In this document: positions 1-8,896 of the stretch, in pieces
Layout: each line of letters opens with the position of its first letter
Position numbering within the stretch: position 1 is the stretch's first letter
Made by a program: the position numbers and the translations under genes
Notes under the pieces: model-generated
What the model was told of the DNA's origin: nothing
The model's input: the letters and a program-made list of their open reading frames with translations, nothing else
The model's database searches: none
Origin: Thalassospira sp. TSL5-1
Lineage (GTDB): Bacteria; Pseudomonadota; Alphaproteobacteria; Rhodospirillales; Thalassospiraceae
Assembly: GCF_001907695.1 (NCBI RefSeq)
Contig: NZ_KV880638.1
Coordinates: 992,882-1,056,881 of the forward strand
Length of the DNA: 64,000 nucleotides
Direction: 5' to 3'

Positions 1-932
1 TTACCGCGACCCTGGCGGATGGTTCCAGCCTGCCGACATGGCTGAGTTATCGGGTTAATGGCGATATCGTTACGTTTACGGGTAACGTGCCGGGTAGTTT
101 TATTGGTGATCTTGCCATTCGGATTACCGCGACCGAGGATGCGACGGCCCAATTGACGGCCAGCAGCGATTTGACCATTCGTGTCGAGCCGCGGCCAGTT
201 GTGGTGACACCGGTACAGCCGACAGTGCCTGAAACCCCAACCCCGCCGCCAGCCCCCTCTGCCTCTGGTAACGGCGATTTTGGTGATGAAGGAACGCCTG
301 TTGCCAGTTCGTTTGAACCGGCGGGAGGTAATAACGGGAAAATTCCGCAATCTGTAACGGGCCAGTTGGGCAGCGTGAGTCCACTTGATAATAGTGGCAC
401 GCCGGTAAGCACAGGGCTGTCGCAGCCGGGTGGCAGTACTGGTTTTGGATTGGGTGGTTCAGGCGGGCCCGTTGCTGGTGGTTTGCAAGCGGGCGGCTTC
501 GGTGGAGGATTGGGCGGCGGTCTCGGTGGAGGATTGGGCGGCGGCTTCGGCGGCGGTCTTGGTGGAGGATTTGGCAGCAGTCTTGGCGGGTCTGGAGCAA
601 CAGGGAATGCGCCGTTATCACCTGGCGACGGGCAACCTTCCGATCCGGATCAGCTTCTCGATGGAGAAGGCCCGGCACCAACTGAACCTGGACCCGAGCC
701 TGCGTCGGAAAATCCGACAGGAGCAGGGGATGAGCCGGCCAATGCTGAAGAAAATGTGCAGGGTGCGCGTGCGCCCGATATGCCCGGCGATGATACATCG
801 TTTGATGTCGCGTTTTGGGGGCTGGAGAATGTTGACTTTAACGATCAGCTGGCAGGGGCAGGCAGTGCTGTCGAGCGCCAGGCTAGTTTGCTGGCAAAGG
901 CGGTATCGGTATTTGACTCATCCGCTGCATAA
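1..932 (+). CDS. C-terminal part of a large Ig/cadherin-like repeat surface or secreted protein (5' truncated)
   Basis: The frame is open from the window edge (first full codon at position 3), so this is the end of a longer gene. The first ~60 residues (ADGSSLPTWLSYRVNGD, then FTGNVPGS and LAIRITATED) have the look of a putative Ig/cadherin-like (He_PIG/CADG) repeat, a domain of large bacterial adhesins. Next come a Pro/Ala-rich linker, a long Gly-rich tract of GGGL/GGGF units, an acidic Pro/Glu-rich stretch and a short ordered tail ending FDSSAA. No RTX nonapeptides are visible in this part. The TolC-like, adaptor and M50 genes follow directly on the same strand, so I infer that this protein is their cargo. 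The GTG at 87 is an internal codon, not a start. The stop at 930-932 is clear; the family name is less certain. Confidence 0.7.
   Translation, partial: TATLADGSSLPTWLSYRVNGDIVTFTGNVPGSFIGDLAIRITATEDATAQLTASSDLTIRVEPRPVVVTPVQPTVPETPTPPPAPSASGNGDFGDEGTPVASSFEPAGGNNGKIPQSVTGQLGSVSPLDNSGTPVSTGLSQPGGSTGFGLGGSGGPVAGGLQAGGFGGGLGGGLGGGLGGGFGGGLGGGFGSSLGGSGATGNAPLSPGDGQPSDPDQLLDGEGPAPTEPGPEPASENPTGAGDEPANAEENVQGARAPDMPGDDTSFDVAFWGLENVDFNDQLAGAGSAVERQASLLAKAVSVFDSSAA
485..590 (+). repeat. Gly-rich tandem coding repeat (about 12-bp unit)
   Basis: Imperfect tandem units of the type GGCGGTCTCGGT / GGTGGAGGATTG encode alternating GGGL and GGGF. This low-complexity minisatellite lies inside the C-terminal region of the truncated surface protein and could vary in copy number between strains. 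Confidence 0.8.
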
Positions 933-1019
933 GGGGAATGCGGCTTATTAGCCGTATTTAGACGATTTGTTTTGGGGCTGCTCGCCAGGTAGGACGGGTG
1001 GAAAAAAGGGAGATCGGAA

Positions 1020-2618
1020 TTGTTTAACAGTTCTGTGGGAAGGAACGGGCGCGGTATAGGCAGGGGTATGGTTCCTGTTGCCGCGATGGGGATGTTGGTG
1101 TTGGCCGGTTGTGCGGTAACGCCAGAACCTCTGACACAGGCAGAAAATGACAGCCGGGTTCAGACAGATTTGAACCGGTTGTTTGCCAATCAGGAGAAAA
1201 TCGACGGGCCATTGACGCTTGATGATGCGATTGCCCGGGCGCTGAAATACAATCTTGACCATCGTCTGAAGCTGATGGAAGAGGCGGTATCGATGGGGCA
1301 GCTTGATGTTGCCAATGTCAATTTGCTGCCTGATGTGGTGGCGAAAACCGGCTGGACCACGCGCAACAACCGCGACAGTACCTATAACGAACAGAAAACA
1401 TCCACGTCTGTCAGTTCGGATCGCAGCATTCGCAAAACCGATCTTTCGGTAAGCTGGAATGTGCTGGATTTTGCCATCGGTTATATGCGGGCACACCAGC
1501 AGGCTGATTTGGCCCTGATCGTATCGGAACGTCGCCGCCAGGTTATTCATAGTGTGGTTAATCAAACACGGGGTGCCTATTGGCGTGCTGTTGCTGCGGA
1601 TCGGGCGCTGAAAAGTTTTGATCAGGTTCTGGAACGGGTGCGTGGTTCTCTGGGGCGGTCGCAAAAGCAGGTCGACGAAGGTATTGGCGGGCAGCTTGAG
1701 GCCCTGAGTTATCAGGAAGACCTGCTGGTCACACTGCGCGAGCTTGAAGCCCGCCGCCGGCAATTGGTCGAGGCCCGGACCGAACTGGCGGTTTTGATGA
1801 ATATTCATCCGGACAGTGAATTTACTCTGGTGGACAGCACCACCGAGGCGCATTCGCTGCCTGCAATTGCCATGAGTTCCGACCAGCTTGAGCTTGAAGC
1901 CCTGCATAACCGCTCCGAGTTGCGTTCGGAAGCCTATCAGCTGCGCATCAATCAGCGTGATTCAAAAATCGCCCTGATCCAGATGGTGCCGGGGTTGAAT
2001 TTTTCAGCCGGGATTAATCACACCACCGACAGCTACAAGGTGAATTCGCGCTGGTATGACGGGGCGCTGAACCTGTCGTGGAATTTGATGCAGGTTTTCA
2101 AGGCGCCGGCCAATATGAAACTTGCTGACAGCCAGATCGAGCTTTCCAAAGTGCGCAGTCTGGCCTTGAGCATGGCTGTCATCAGCCAGGTGAATATAGC
2201 GCAATTGCGCTTTAATCATGCGCTGGATGATTTCAAGCTGGCGGATCAGATTTCGAGTGTTCAGGACCGGATCGTGAAAAGCATGCAGGCGCAACGGTCG
2301 GCGAATACTGTTGGTGAAAGCGATGCGATCCGTGCTGAAGTGCGTTCTTTGCTGTCCGGGCTGCAACGCGATATGGCCTATGCCGATTTGCAGGCAGCTT
2401 ATGGGCAGGTTTTTGCATCGATCGGGGTAGACCCCTTGCCAAGGGATGTTGCCGATGATTCGGTTGATAGCATTGCTCAGGCTATTCACACCGTCATGAA
2501 TCAGTGGCAGAACGGCGAATATGATGCCAGTGGCATTGCGGTCGCTGATGACGTGCAACAACAGCCAGCAGAACAGCAAACCGTAATGACCGGGACGGAT
2601 AAACAGGCGATGCAATGA
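1020..2618 (+). CDS. TolC-family outer membrane efflux lipoprotein
   Basis: This 532-aa protein should form the outer-membrane exit duct of the export locus. The N-terminus is a lipoprotein signal ending in the lipobox LAGC (Cys about residue 31). The remainder has the long alternating helical repeats of the OEP/TolC family, with the typical DAIARALKYNLDHRLKLMEE start of the first helical repeat and a second half beginning LEALHNRSELRSEAYQLRI. The chosen start is TTG at 1020 because AGGGAG lies 7 bases upstream; ATG at 1068 would shorten the signal peptide. It begins 87 bases after the cargo gene and overlaps the next gene by 4 bases (ATGA), so the cluster is probably co-transcribed. Family call is firm; the substrate is inferred from context. 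Confidence 0.87.
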   Translation: MFNSSVGRNGRGIGRGMVPVAAMGMLVLAGCAVTPEPLTQAENDSRVQTDLNRLFANQEKIDGPLTLDDAIARALKYNLDHRLKLMEEAVSMGQLDVANVNLLPDVVAKTGWTTRNNRDSTYNEQKTSTSVSSDRSIRKTDLSVSWNVLDFAIGYMRAHQQADLALIVSERRRQVIHSVVNQTRGAYWRAVAADRALKSFDQVLERVRGSLGRSQKQVDEGIGGQLEALSYQEDLLVTLRELEARRRQLVEARTELAVLMNIHPDSEFTLVDSTTEAHSLPAIAMSSDQLELEALHNRSELRSEAYQLRINQRDSKIALIQMVPGLNFSAGINHTTDSYKVNSRWYDGALNLSWNLMQVFKAPANMKLADSQIELSKVRSLALSMAVISQVNIAQLRFNHALDDFKLADQISSVQDRIVKSMQAQRSANTVGESDAIRAEVRSLLSGLQRDMAYADLQAAYGQVFASIGVDPLPRDVADDSVDSIAQAIHTVMNQWQNGEYDASGIAVADDVQQQPAEQQTVMTGTDKQAMQ

Positions 2619-3532
2619 TGTTTGCCCGATATATGGCCCCGCCGACAGGCAAATGGTCTGGTCTTGCAAAGGTGATTCGGCGGGTATCTGGTGTGATGGT
2701 AATGGGTGGCTTTATGCTGCCCATTGCCGCGTTTGCTCAGCAGAATGATCCCTATGGTGGTGGTGTTGCCGTTCCGTCTGTGTCCGGGGCGGCAACTACG
2801 GGTGTTTCTGGTGGTAATAATGCCTCTTATGGGGGGGATGCCATGTCACCAGCGGGCGATGACATGGCATCGGCACGCGCCCTGGTGGCGACGCGCAACC
2901 GGGCGGTTTTATCGGCCGAGATTTCCGCCCGCATTGCCGATATGCCCAAGCGCCCCGGTGAACGGTTTGCCAAGGGCGATGTTCTGGTCGTGTTTGACTG
3001 TGCGGCCTATCGCGCGCAGCGGTTGGCCGTGGCCGCCGATTTGCGCCAGGCTGATGCGCAATATAAGGCACAAAAACGCCTGGCGGAGTTGCGTACCGTG
3101 GGCGAACTGGATGTGATCATGGCGCAGGCGGCAATGGAAAGTGCCAAGGCACAGTTACAGTTGCAGGATGTTTATTTAAGCCGCTGTAAAATCACCGCAC
3201 CCTATGCCGGGGCGGTGGTGGACTGGCAAAGCCAGCCGTATCAGACCGCAACACCCGGCGATCAACTGATTGATATTGTCGGATCAGGGGATCTTGAGCT
3301 TGAGCTGATTGTGCCGTCGCAATGGTTGGCCTGGCTTAAGGTTGGTCAGGGGGTTTCGGCCCATATTGATGAAACTGATGGGGATGTGCGTGGTAAAGTT
3401 GCGCGTATCGGCGCACGCATCGATCCTGTCAGTCAGACGGTGAAAATCTATGCAGCGCTTGAAGATGGCGCAAAGGGTCTTTTGCCGGGTATGAGTGGCC
3501 GGGCCCAAATGGATGACAGGCCGGATCACTGA
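2615..3532 (+). CDS. Periplasmic adaptor (HlyD/RND membrane-fusion family), secreted
   Basis: This 305-aa protein has a signal peptide with probable cleavage after AAFA (residue 41), a Gly/Ser-rich linker, then the split biotinyl-lipoyl arrangement of membrane-fusion proteins: SAEISARIADMPKRPGERFAKGDVL, a short coiled-coil hairpin (residues about 130-190), KITAPYAGAVVDW, and a beta-barrel part ending LLPGMSGRAQ. It should bridge the inner-membrane components and the TolC-like duct. The start overlaps the tolC-like stop codon. It is shorter than typical RND adaptors (about 350-400 aa) and has no membrane anchor beyond the signal peptide. Two further adaptor-bearing proteins follow, so the locus carries three lipoyl-type domains. 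Confidence 0.85.
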   Translation: MMFARYMAPPTGKWSGLAKVIRRVSGVMVMGGFMLPIAAFAQQNDPYGGGVAVPSVSGAATTGVSGGNNASYGGDAMSPAGDDMASARALVATRNRAVLSAEISARIADMPKRPGERFAKGDVLVVFDCAAYRAQRLAVAADLRQADAQYKAQKRLAELRTVGELDVIMAQAAMESAKAQLQLQDVYLSRCKITAPYAGAVVDWQSQPYQTATPGDQLIDIVGSGDLELELIVPSQWLAWLKVGQGVSAHIDETDGDVRGKVARIGARIDPVSQTVKIYAALEDGAKGLLPGMSGRAQMDDRPDH

Positions 3533-3575
3533 TGGATCACGCACGGACCGGGTTTTCAACAGGCGCGATTTTACG

Positions 3576-4925
3576 ATGGTAGAAAACGCGACACCGCAAG
3601 AGACCCCTTGGGCCCTTCTGATGGGGATCGAACGCACCATTCGCCATGTGCCCGATTTAACAGCCTTTTGTTTTGCGGTGGTCAGCGAACCGCGCCGGTT
3701 AATTGCCTATCAGCAAGCGGTCTTGGTCAAGACAAATGGCGCCTCGGCCTTCCGGGCGGTTTCTGTGTCGAATGTGCCGACACTTGATCGCAATGCCCCC
3801 TATATCCGTTTTGTCGAACGGGTTTTAAAGGCATTGGCAAAACAGGGCAGCCTGAGCGGCGCTACGGCTTTGTCCGCCGCCCAACTGGCGGAGAACCTGC
3901 AAAATGACTGGCAGGAATTCTGGCCCGAAGCGGTGCTTTGGCAGCCGTTAAAGGCACCGGATGGGCAGGATATGGGCGGGTTGATCCTGATCCGTAGCCA
4001 ACCCTGGCAGACAGCAGAGCTGGTTTTGCTGGACCAACTGGCCGACACGATTGGTCATGCGTGGTATTCCCTGAAAAAGCCAGCTGCCCGTTTGCAAAAG
4101 CCCCGCCCCCGTTTGCGCAAGGCTGTTGCTATTATTGCGGGACTGGTTGCTCTGGCTGTGCTGGCCTTTCCGGTACCTCAAAGCGTGATTGCCCCGGCCG
4201 ATGTCATTGCCCATGACCCGGTACCGGTGGCAGCCCCCATCAATGGTGTCATCCGCAATGTTTATGTGCGGCCCAATGCACAGGTTGCGGCAGGGGATAT
4301 TCTGTTTTCGTTCGAGGATGCGGAGCTTCGGGCAAATTACGATGTTGCCCTGCGCTCGGTTGACGAGGCAGAGGCCGAATTGCGCCGTGCCTCCCAGCAG
4401 GCTTTTGGCGATGCCAAAGGCCGTGCCGAGGTGGCCCTGCGTCAGGCACGGTTGGCACTGCGTAAGGAACAGGCGCAATATGCGGCCTATCAACTTTCGC
4501 AAGTGGAGGTTCGCGCCCCGATAGACGGTATTGCCGTGTTTGGCGACCCCAATCGCTGGCGCGGGCGCCCGGTTTCAACCGGAGAGCAGGTGATGTCGCT
4601 CGCCCGGCCTGATCAGGCGGAACTGGCAATTTTTATTCCGGTTTCCGATGCCATCAATCTGGAACCCGGTGCCGAGGTGCGGCTGTTTCTTGATGTGGAT
4701 CCGCTTCATTCCATTCCAGCGTCGCTGGAACTGTCATCCTATCAACCTGTTAAAACGGCTGATGGTGTTTTGGCCTATCGCGCGATTGCCCGTTTTGCCA
4801 ATGATACAGCACCGCCGCGTATTGGCCTGAAAGGATCGGCCAAGCTGTTGGGCGACAAGGTGCCGCTGGTGCTGTTTTTACTGCGTCGTCCGCTGGTGGC
4901 GTTGCGTCAGAAAATCGGGTGGTAG
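3576..4925 (+). CDS. Membrane-anchored HlyD-type adaptor with cytosolic GAF-like N-terminal domain
   Basis: With ATG at 3576 the protein has 449 aa. Residues 1-180 form a soluble domain of mixed alpha/beta pattern resembling a GAF domain (QDMGGLILIRSQPW, LLDQLADTIGHAW). A single transmembrane segment lies at about 183-203 (AVAIIAGLVALAVLAFPVPQ), followed by a lipoyl domain (PINGVIRNVYVRPNAQVAAG), a coiled-coil hairpin (about 265-305) and VRAPIDGIAVF. The orientation would put the N-terminal domain in the cytoplasm and the adaptor in the periplasm. An in-frame GTG at 3495 would overlap the previous gene; I prefer ATG 3576, although its Shine-Dalgarno is weak. Only 3 bases separate it from the M50 gene. 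The GAF assignment is an inference from pattern. Confidence 0.8.
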   Translation: MVENATPQETPWALLMGIERTIRHVPDLTAFCFAVVSEPRRLIAYQQAVLVKTNGASAFRAVSVSNVPTLDRNAPYIRFVERVLKALAKQGSLSGATALSAAQLAENLQNDWQEFWPEAVLWQPLKAPDGQDMGGLILIRSQPWQTAELVLLDQLADTIGHAWYSLKKPAARLQKPRPRLRKAVAIIAGLVALAVLAFPVPQSVIAPADVIAHDPVPVAAPINGVIRNVYVRPNAQVAAGDILFSFEDAELRANYDVALRSVDEAEAELRRASQQAFGDAKGRAEVALRQARLALRKEQAQYAAYQLSQVEVRAPIDGIAVFGDPNRWRGRPVSTGEQVMSLARPDQAELAIFIPVSDAINLEPGAEVRLFLDVDPLHSIPASLELSSYQPVKTADGVLAYRAIARFANDTAPPRIGLKGSAKLLGDKVPLVLFLLRRPLVALRQKIGW

Positions 4926-4928
4926 GCG

Positions 4929-7145
4929 ATGGTTGCGTTGGCAGGCGGGATGGCCGCCGGGGACATGACCGGGGACATAACAGGAACGGGCCGGGAGGAA
5001 GATTTCCCTTTGCCGCCCCTGCGCCAGGACCTGAAATTGCTGCCTGCTGAAAATGATGAATATGGCGCACCGGGCTGGACCATTCATGATCCGGTGCGCA
5101 ACCGTTATTTCCGTATTGGGTATGCCGCGTTTGAAATGCTGCATCGCTGGTCGGCAGGCATGGCATCGGCGCTGCGTCAGCGCATTGAGCATGAAACCGT
5201 CCTTACCCCCGATTATGCCGATATTCGCAATCTGGTGACGTTTCTGCATGGCAACGGTTTGCTGATGCGTGCCGGGCCGGAAGCGACTGCCGAATTTGCC
5301 CGAATTGCCAGGGCAGGCAAACCACCCTTTTGGAAATGGCTGGTTCATAATTATCTGTTTGTGCGTGTGCCTTTGTTTCGGCCAGACCGGTTTTTATCCC
5401 AAACCCAGTGGCTGGCCGATATTTTTGCCTCGCGCTTTGTCACATGGCTGGTTCTGGTTGTCGGGGTGATCGGCATCATCATGACCATTCGCCAGTGGGA
5501 TGCGTTTTTGGCAACCTTTATGGGCTTTGCCAATTTTCAGGGCATCGTCTGGATGGCTGTTACCTTAACGGCGGTCAAGATTTTGCATGAACTGGGCCAT
5601 GCCTATACCGCGCGGCGTTATGGTTGCCGGGTGCCGACAATGGGGGTCGCATTTTTGGTGATGTATCCGGTTTTATATACCGATACGTCCGATGCGTGGC
5701 GACTGACAAACCACCGCGAAAAATTGCGGGTGGCCGCGGCGGGGATCCGGGTGGAACTGATGCTGGCCCTGGTCGCAACTTTTTTATGGCATGTGGTTCC
5801 GGCGGGCCCGGTGCAAAGTGCCGTTTTCCTGATGGCTTCTGCCACCTGGATTACGACCTTGCTGATCAATTTAAGCCCGCTGATGCGTTTTGATGGCTAT
5901 TATCTGCTGTCGGATTATTTGCGCATTCCCAATTTGCAAAATCGGTCCTTTGCCATGACCAAATGGTCACTACGGCGATTTTTGTTTGCAATTGATGTGC
6001 CCGCGCCCGAACCGGCGACAGCGCATCGTCGCCGGGTGCTGATAATCTATTCCATAGCTGTGTGGATATACCGGTTTTTTCTGTTTCTGGGCATTGCCCT
6101 GGTGGTTTATCACCTGTTTTTCAAAGTGTTGGGCATTGTCCTGTTTGCGGTGGAAATTCTTTGGTTCATCCTGCTGCCGATTGTAAACGAGATGAAAATG
6201 TGGTGGAAACTGCGTCATCAGGCGCGCTGGACGGTTGCCAATGTAATCGTGATGATGCTGTTGGCGGGCGGCATTGTGGCCCTGCTGGTGCCGTGGCGCA
6301 CCACCATTGCCGCCAGTGCACAATTGCAGGCCGCGGCCGAGGCGGAAATCATCAGCCCGGCGAATGGCCTGATTAACGAGATATTTGTCACCGAAGGACA
6401 GCGCGTTGCAGCGGGGGATGTTTTGCTGCGGATGCGCTCGCCCGAACTGACCAGCAAACAGCGCGATCTGGAGTTACAATTGCGCGAGGCGGAAATTGTT
6501 TTGGCGCAGTCGCGTAGCAGTAACGAGTTTCTGGAAGATGTGGCGAGCCAGATGCAGGAAGTGTTGCGCCTTCAGGCCAGTCTGGCAGCGATAAGGGCAC
6601 GGCAGGCACAGCTTGATGTGCGTGCGCCGATTGATGGCACCGTGCGCGATGTGGTCGATGCGGTGTATCCCGGCACCTGGATTGCCAGCCGCAAAAATCT
6701 GATGCGGATTGTTGACCAGGCGGGGACGCAGCGACTGATCGGTTATGTGTCACAGCGTGATGTGATGCAGCTGCCTGAAACGGCACGGGCACGTTTTTAC
6801 CCCGATCAGATCACCCGGCCGGTTCTGAATGTCCAAATTGACCGGGTGGACCGGTTTAATTCCCCGGTCCTTGAAGCACCGGCCTTAAGTGCCAGCAACG
6901 GTGGCCCGCTTGCCACCCGGCCCGACAATAACGGTGCGCTTATTCCCGATGACGCCATTTACCGGGTCTCCGGTTACGTCATCGGGCAGAATGAAGATGA
7001 TGGGGGGGGACCTTCCCGGGCAGCATCGGCAAAACTGGAAACCATTTTACGCGGTACCCTGGAAATCGATGCTCCGGCGCGTAGCCTGGCGGTGCAGATG
7101 TACCAGGCTGTTGCGGCGGTCCTGATCCGGGAAATGTCGTTTTAA
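4929..7145 (+). CDS. PqqD-like / M50 site-2-protease-like / HlyD-like fusion protein of the export locus
   Basis: This 738-aa polytopic protein has three parts. Residues about 30-120 (RQDLKLLPAENDEYGAPGW, NRYFRIGYAAFEMLHRW) look like the PqqD/RRE winged-helix fold that binds peptides. The centre is an M50 zinc protease: HELGH at 220-224 in a membrane helix and the third ligand motif NLSPLMRFDG with Asp322, both intact. After several more membrane segments, about residues 470-600 carry a lipoyl/coiled-coil HlyD-like domain (SPANGLINEIFVTEGQRVAAG, VRAPIDGTVRDVVD). Such proteins are annotated as putative peptide zinc metalloproteases. No ABC ATPase lies next to it in this window, so it may take the place of the inner-membrane component. 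Domain reading is strong; function is inferred. Confidence 0.85.
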   Translation: MVALAGGMAAGDMTGDITGTGREEDFPLPPLRQDLKLLPAENDEYGAPGWTIHDPVRNRYFRIGYAAFEMLHRWSAGMASALRQRIEHETVLTPDYADIRNLVTFLHGNGLLMRAGPEATAEFARIARAGKPPFWKWLVHNYLFVRVPLFRPDRFLSQTQWLADIFASRFVTWLVLVVGVIGIIMTIRQWDAFLATFMGFANFQGIVWMAVTLTAVKILHELGHAYTARRYGCRVPTMGVAFLVMYPVLYTDTSDAWRLTNHREKLRVAAAGIRVELMLALVATFLWHVVPAGPVQSAVFLMASATWITTLLINLSPLMRFDGYYLLSDYLRIPNLQNRSFAMTKWSLRRFLFAIDVPAPEPATAHRRRVLIIYSIAVWIYRFFLFLGIALVVYHLFFKVLGIVLFAVEILWFILLPIVNEMKMWWKLRHQARWTVANVIVMMLLAGGIVALLVPWRTTIAASAQLQAAAEAEIISPANGLINEIFVTEGQRVAAGDVLLRMRSPELTSKQRDLELQLREAEIVLAQSRSSNEFLEDVASQMQEVLRLQASLAAIRARQAQLDVRAPIDGTVRDVVDAVYPGTWIASRKNLMRIVDQAGTQRLIGYVSQRDVMQLPETARARFYPDQITRPVLNVQIDRVDRFNSPVLEAPALSASNGGPLATRPDNNGALIPDDAIYRVSGYVIGQNEDDGGGPSRAASAKLETILRGTLEIDAPARSLAVQMYQAVAAVLIREMSF

Positions 7146-7167
7146 GCATTACCGACAATGTTGCCGG

Positions 7168-8232
7168 TCAATCGATAAAAACATAACCGTCAAACAGTTT
7201 GCGGGCGGTACGAAGGGTGCCTGCACGGGTGACATTGCCTGCAGGATCAAGGTTCAGGATAACCCCCATTTCACCGCTGGGATGTTCAACGGATAGCGAA
7301 AGTTGCGCCCCCGCATTTGGCGGCAGGCTGGCAATGGTATGGGCCGGGCTGCCATCGAGAAGGCAGGCCGTCGCCACACTGACCGCGCCCAAAACACCGA
7401 TAGAGGCGTGACAGCGATGCGGGATGAAGGTGCGGGTTGAAATGGTGCCGCCCTGATGGGCCTTTGACACCATTGTCATTTTGGGAACGGATGCGCCGCT
7501 GACATCCCCCAGATTCATCATCGGTCCGGCAAGCAGGCGGATTTTTTCCAGCCGGGTGCGCAGTGGCTGGTTATTTTCAAGTTCCTCGCGGCTTTCCTGC
7601 CCGGTAATGCCAAGGTCGCTTGCGGCCAAAACCACACAGGGCATGCCATTATCAATCAGGGTTGCTGCAATACCATCAATAATATCAACATTGTTGCCGG
7701 TGGGAAGAAGTGCGCCGCAACTTGTCCCGGCGGTATCGGCAAACAATAGTGGAATGGCCGCTGCCGTGCCCGGAACGCCATCAATGCGGGCATCCCCGCG
7801 ATAATCGGGTTTGCCATTGGGGGTTGCGATGGTGGCGATGGCGGTTTGGCCGGTATTTTCCATAAAAATGGTCACATCGGTTTCACCGCCCGTTGCACAA
7901 ACCAGGCCGCGTTCAAGGGCAAAGGGGCCCACCCCGGCCAGCATATTGCCGCAATTTTGCGTATCCGTGACAATCGCCTGATCAACAAAAACCTGCAAAA
8001 ACAGGTAATCAACATCGACACCCGGCCGGGTGGATTTTTTAACCACGGCCACCTTGGATGTCAGCGGGTCGGCCCCGCCCATGCCGTCGATCTGGCGCAG
8101 GTCGGGGGAACCCATGACACGCAAAAGGATACGGTCGCGATCCGTGGTATTGGTGGGTAAATCCTCGGCCAGGAAAAAACCGCCCTTGGATGTCCCGCCG
8201 CGCATCCACATGCAGCGAATGCCATCAGACAT
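7168..8232 (-). CDS. galD: 4-oxalomesaconate tautomerase (PrpF family)
   Basis: This 354-aa protein is of the PrpF/DiaA isomerase fold ([13 protein letters not shown] at the N-terminus, [14 protein letters not shown] and a C-terminal [15 protein letters not shown]). In the gallate/protocatechuate 4,5-cleavage routes GalD interconverts the keto and enol forms of 4-oxalomesaconate. The specific assignment rests on the neighbours: an RraA-like aldolase and a LmbE-like hydratase directly upstream in the same operon, as in galBCD. ATG at 8232 is chosen over TTG 8238 because AAGGGG lies 7 bases before it; the gene then overlaps the end of galC by 8 bases. A methylaconitate isomerase (PrpF) is the main alternative, but no propionate genes are near. 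Confidence 0.83.
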   Translation of the reverse strand: MSDGIRCMWMRGGTSKGGFFLAEDLPTNTTDRDRILLRVMGSPDLRQIDGMGGADPLTSKVAVVKKSTRPGVDVDYLFLQVFVDQAIVTDTQNCGNMLAGVGPFALERGLVCATGGETDVTIFMENTGQTAIATIATPNGKPDYRGDARIDGVPGTAAAIPLLFADTAGTSCGALLPTGNNVDIIDGIAATLIDNGMPCVVLAASDLGITGQESREELENNQPLRTRLEKIRLLAGPMMNLGDVSGASVPKMTMVSKAHQGGTISTRTFIPHRCHASIGVLGAVSVATACLLDGSPAHTIASLPPNAGAQLSLSVEHPSGEMGVILNLDPAGNVTRAGTLRTARKLFDGYVFID

Positions 8233-8896
8233 ATTCAAGCCCCTTGGCTGCCAGCTTTTCGCGCATGCCGTAAATATCCAGGCCCAGTTCGCCCTGCATC
8301 AGGCGGGCGCGGGTGCGGGCTTCCTTTTCTTCACGCGCAATGGATTTTTCAAGGGTTTCTGCGGCAGTTTCGCGCGGTATAACACAGACACCATCATCAT
8401 CGGCCACAATCACATCACCGGGATGAACCATCGCCCCGGCAATGCAAATCGGCACATTGACCGATCCGATGGTTTCCTTGACCGTGCCTTGTGCCGAAAC
8501 GGCCTTTGACCAGACAGGAAAGCCGATTTCTGTCAGGTCACGCACATCGCGAACACCGGCTTCGATGATCAGACCGCGCACCTTGCGATACATCAGGGAT
8601 CGCGCCAGCAATTCACCAAAATAGCCGGCATCGCAGGGCGATGTGGGGGCAACGACCAGAATGTCGCCTTCCTGGCATTGTTCGACGGCAACATGCAGCA
8701 TCCAGTTATCCGCCGGGGCAATGGAGACGGTAACCGCCGTGCCGCCAATACGTGCGCCGGGATAAATCGGGCGCATATGGGATTGCAACAGGCCGGTGCG
8801 GCCCTGGGCTTCGTGCACGGTGGCGACACCGCATTTCCCCAGGCCATCCGCAATCGCCAGATCGGTCCGGGTGATGTTTTGCACAACCTTGCCCAT
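8225..8896 (-). CDS. galC: 4-carboxy-4-hydroxy-2-oxoadipate aldolase / oxaloacetate decarboxylase
   Basis: This 223-aa protein belongs to the RraA-like/HMG aldolase family. Visible family features are the [18 protein letters not shown] segment, [19 protein letters not shown], the [19 protein letters not shown] loop and [16 protein letters not shown] with the metal- and pyruvate-binding region. It cleaves 4-carboxy-4-hydroxy-2-oxoadipate to pyruvate and oxaloacetate, the last step of the 4,5-cleavage pathway, and usually also decarboxylates oxaloacetate. Its start overlaps the galB stop codon (TAATG) and its end overlaps galD, so the three are translationally coupled. Length matches LigK/GalC proteins (about 225-240 aa). 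Confidence 0.88.
   Translation of the reverse strand: MGKVVQNITRTDLAIADGLGKCGVATVHEAQGRTGLLQSHMRPIYPGARIGGTAVTVSIAPADNWMLHVAVEQCQEGDILVVAPTSPCDAGYFGELLARSLMYRKVRGLIIEAGVRDVRDLTEIGFPVWSKAVSAQGTVKETIGSVNVPICIAGAMVHPGDVIVADDDGVCVIPRETAAETLEKSIAREEKEARTRARLMQGELGLDIYGMREKLAAKGLEYV

Noticed and set aside
1-932. RTX-type C-terminal secretion signal in the truncated surface protein
   Set aside because: No GGxGxDxUx nonapeptides are present; glycine is arranged in GGGL/GGGF repeats instead.
948-1907. Long minus-strand open frame
   Set aside because: It lies opposite the TolC-like gene, lacks family features and has the composition of an antisense shadow.
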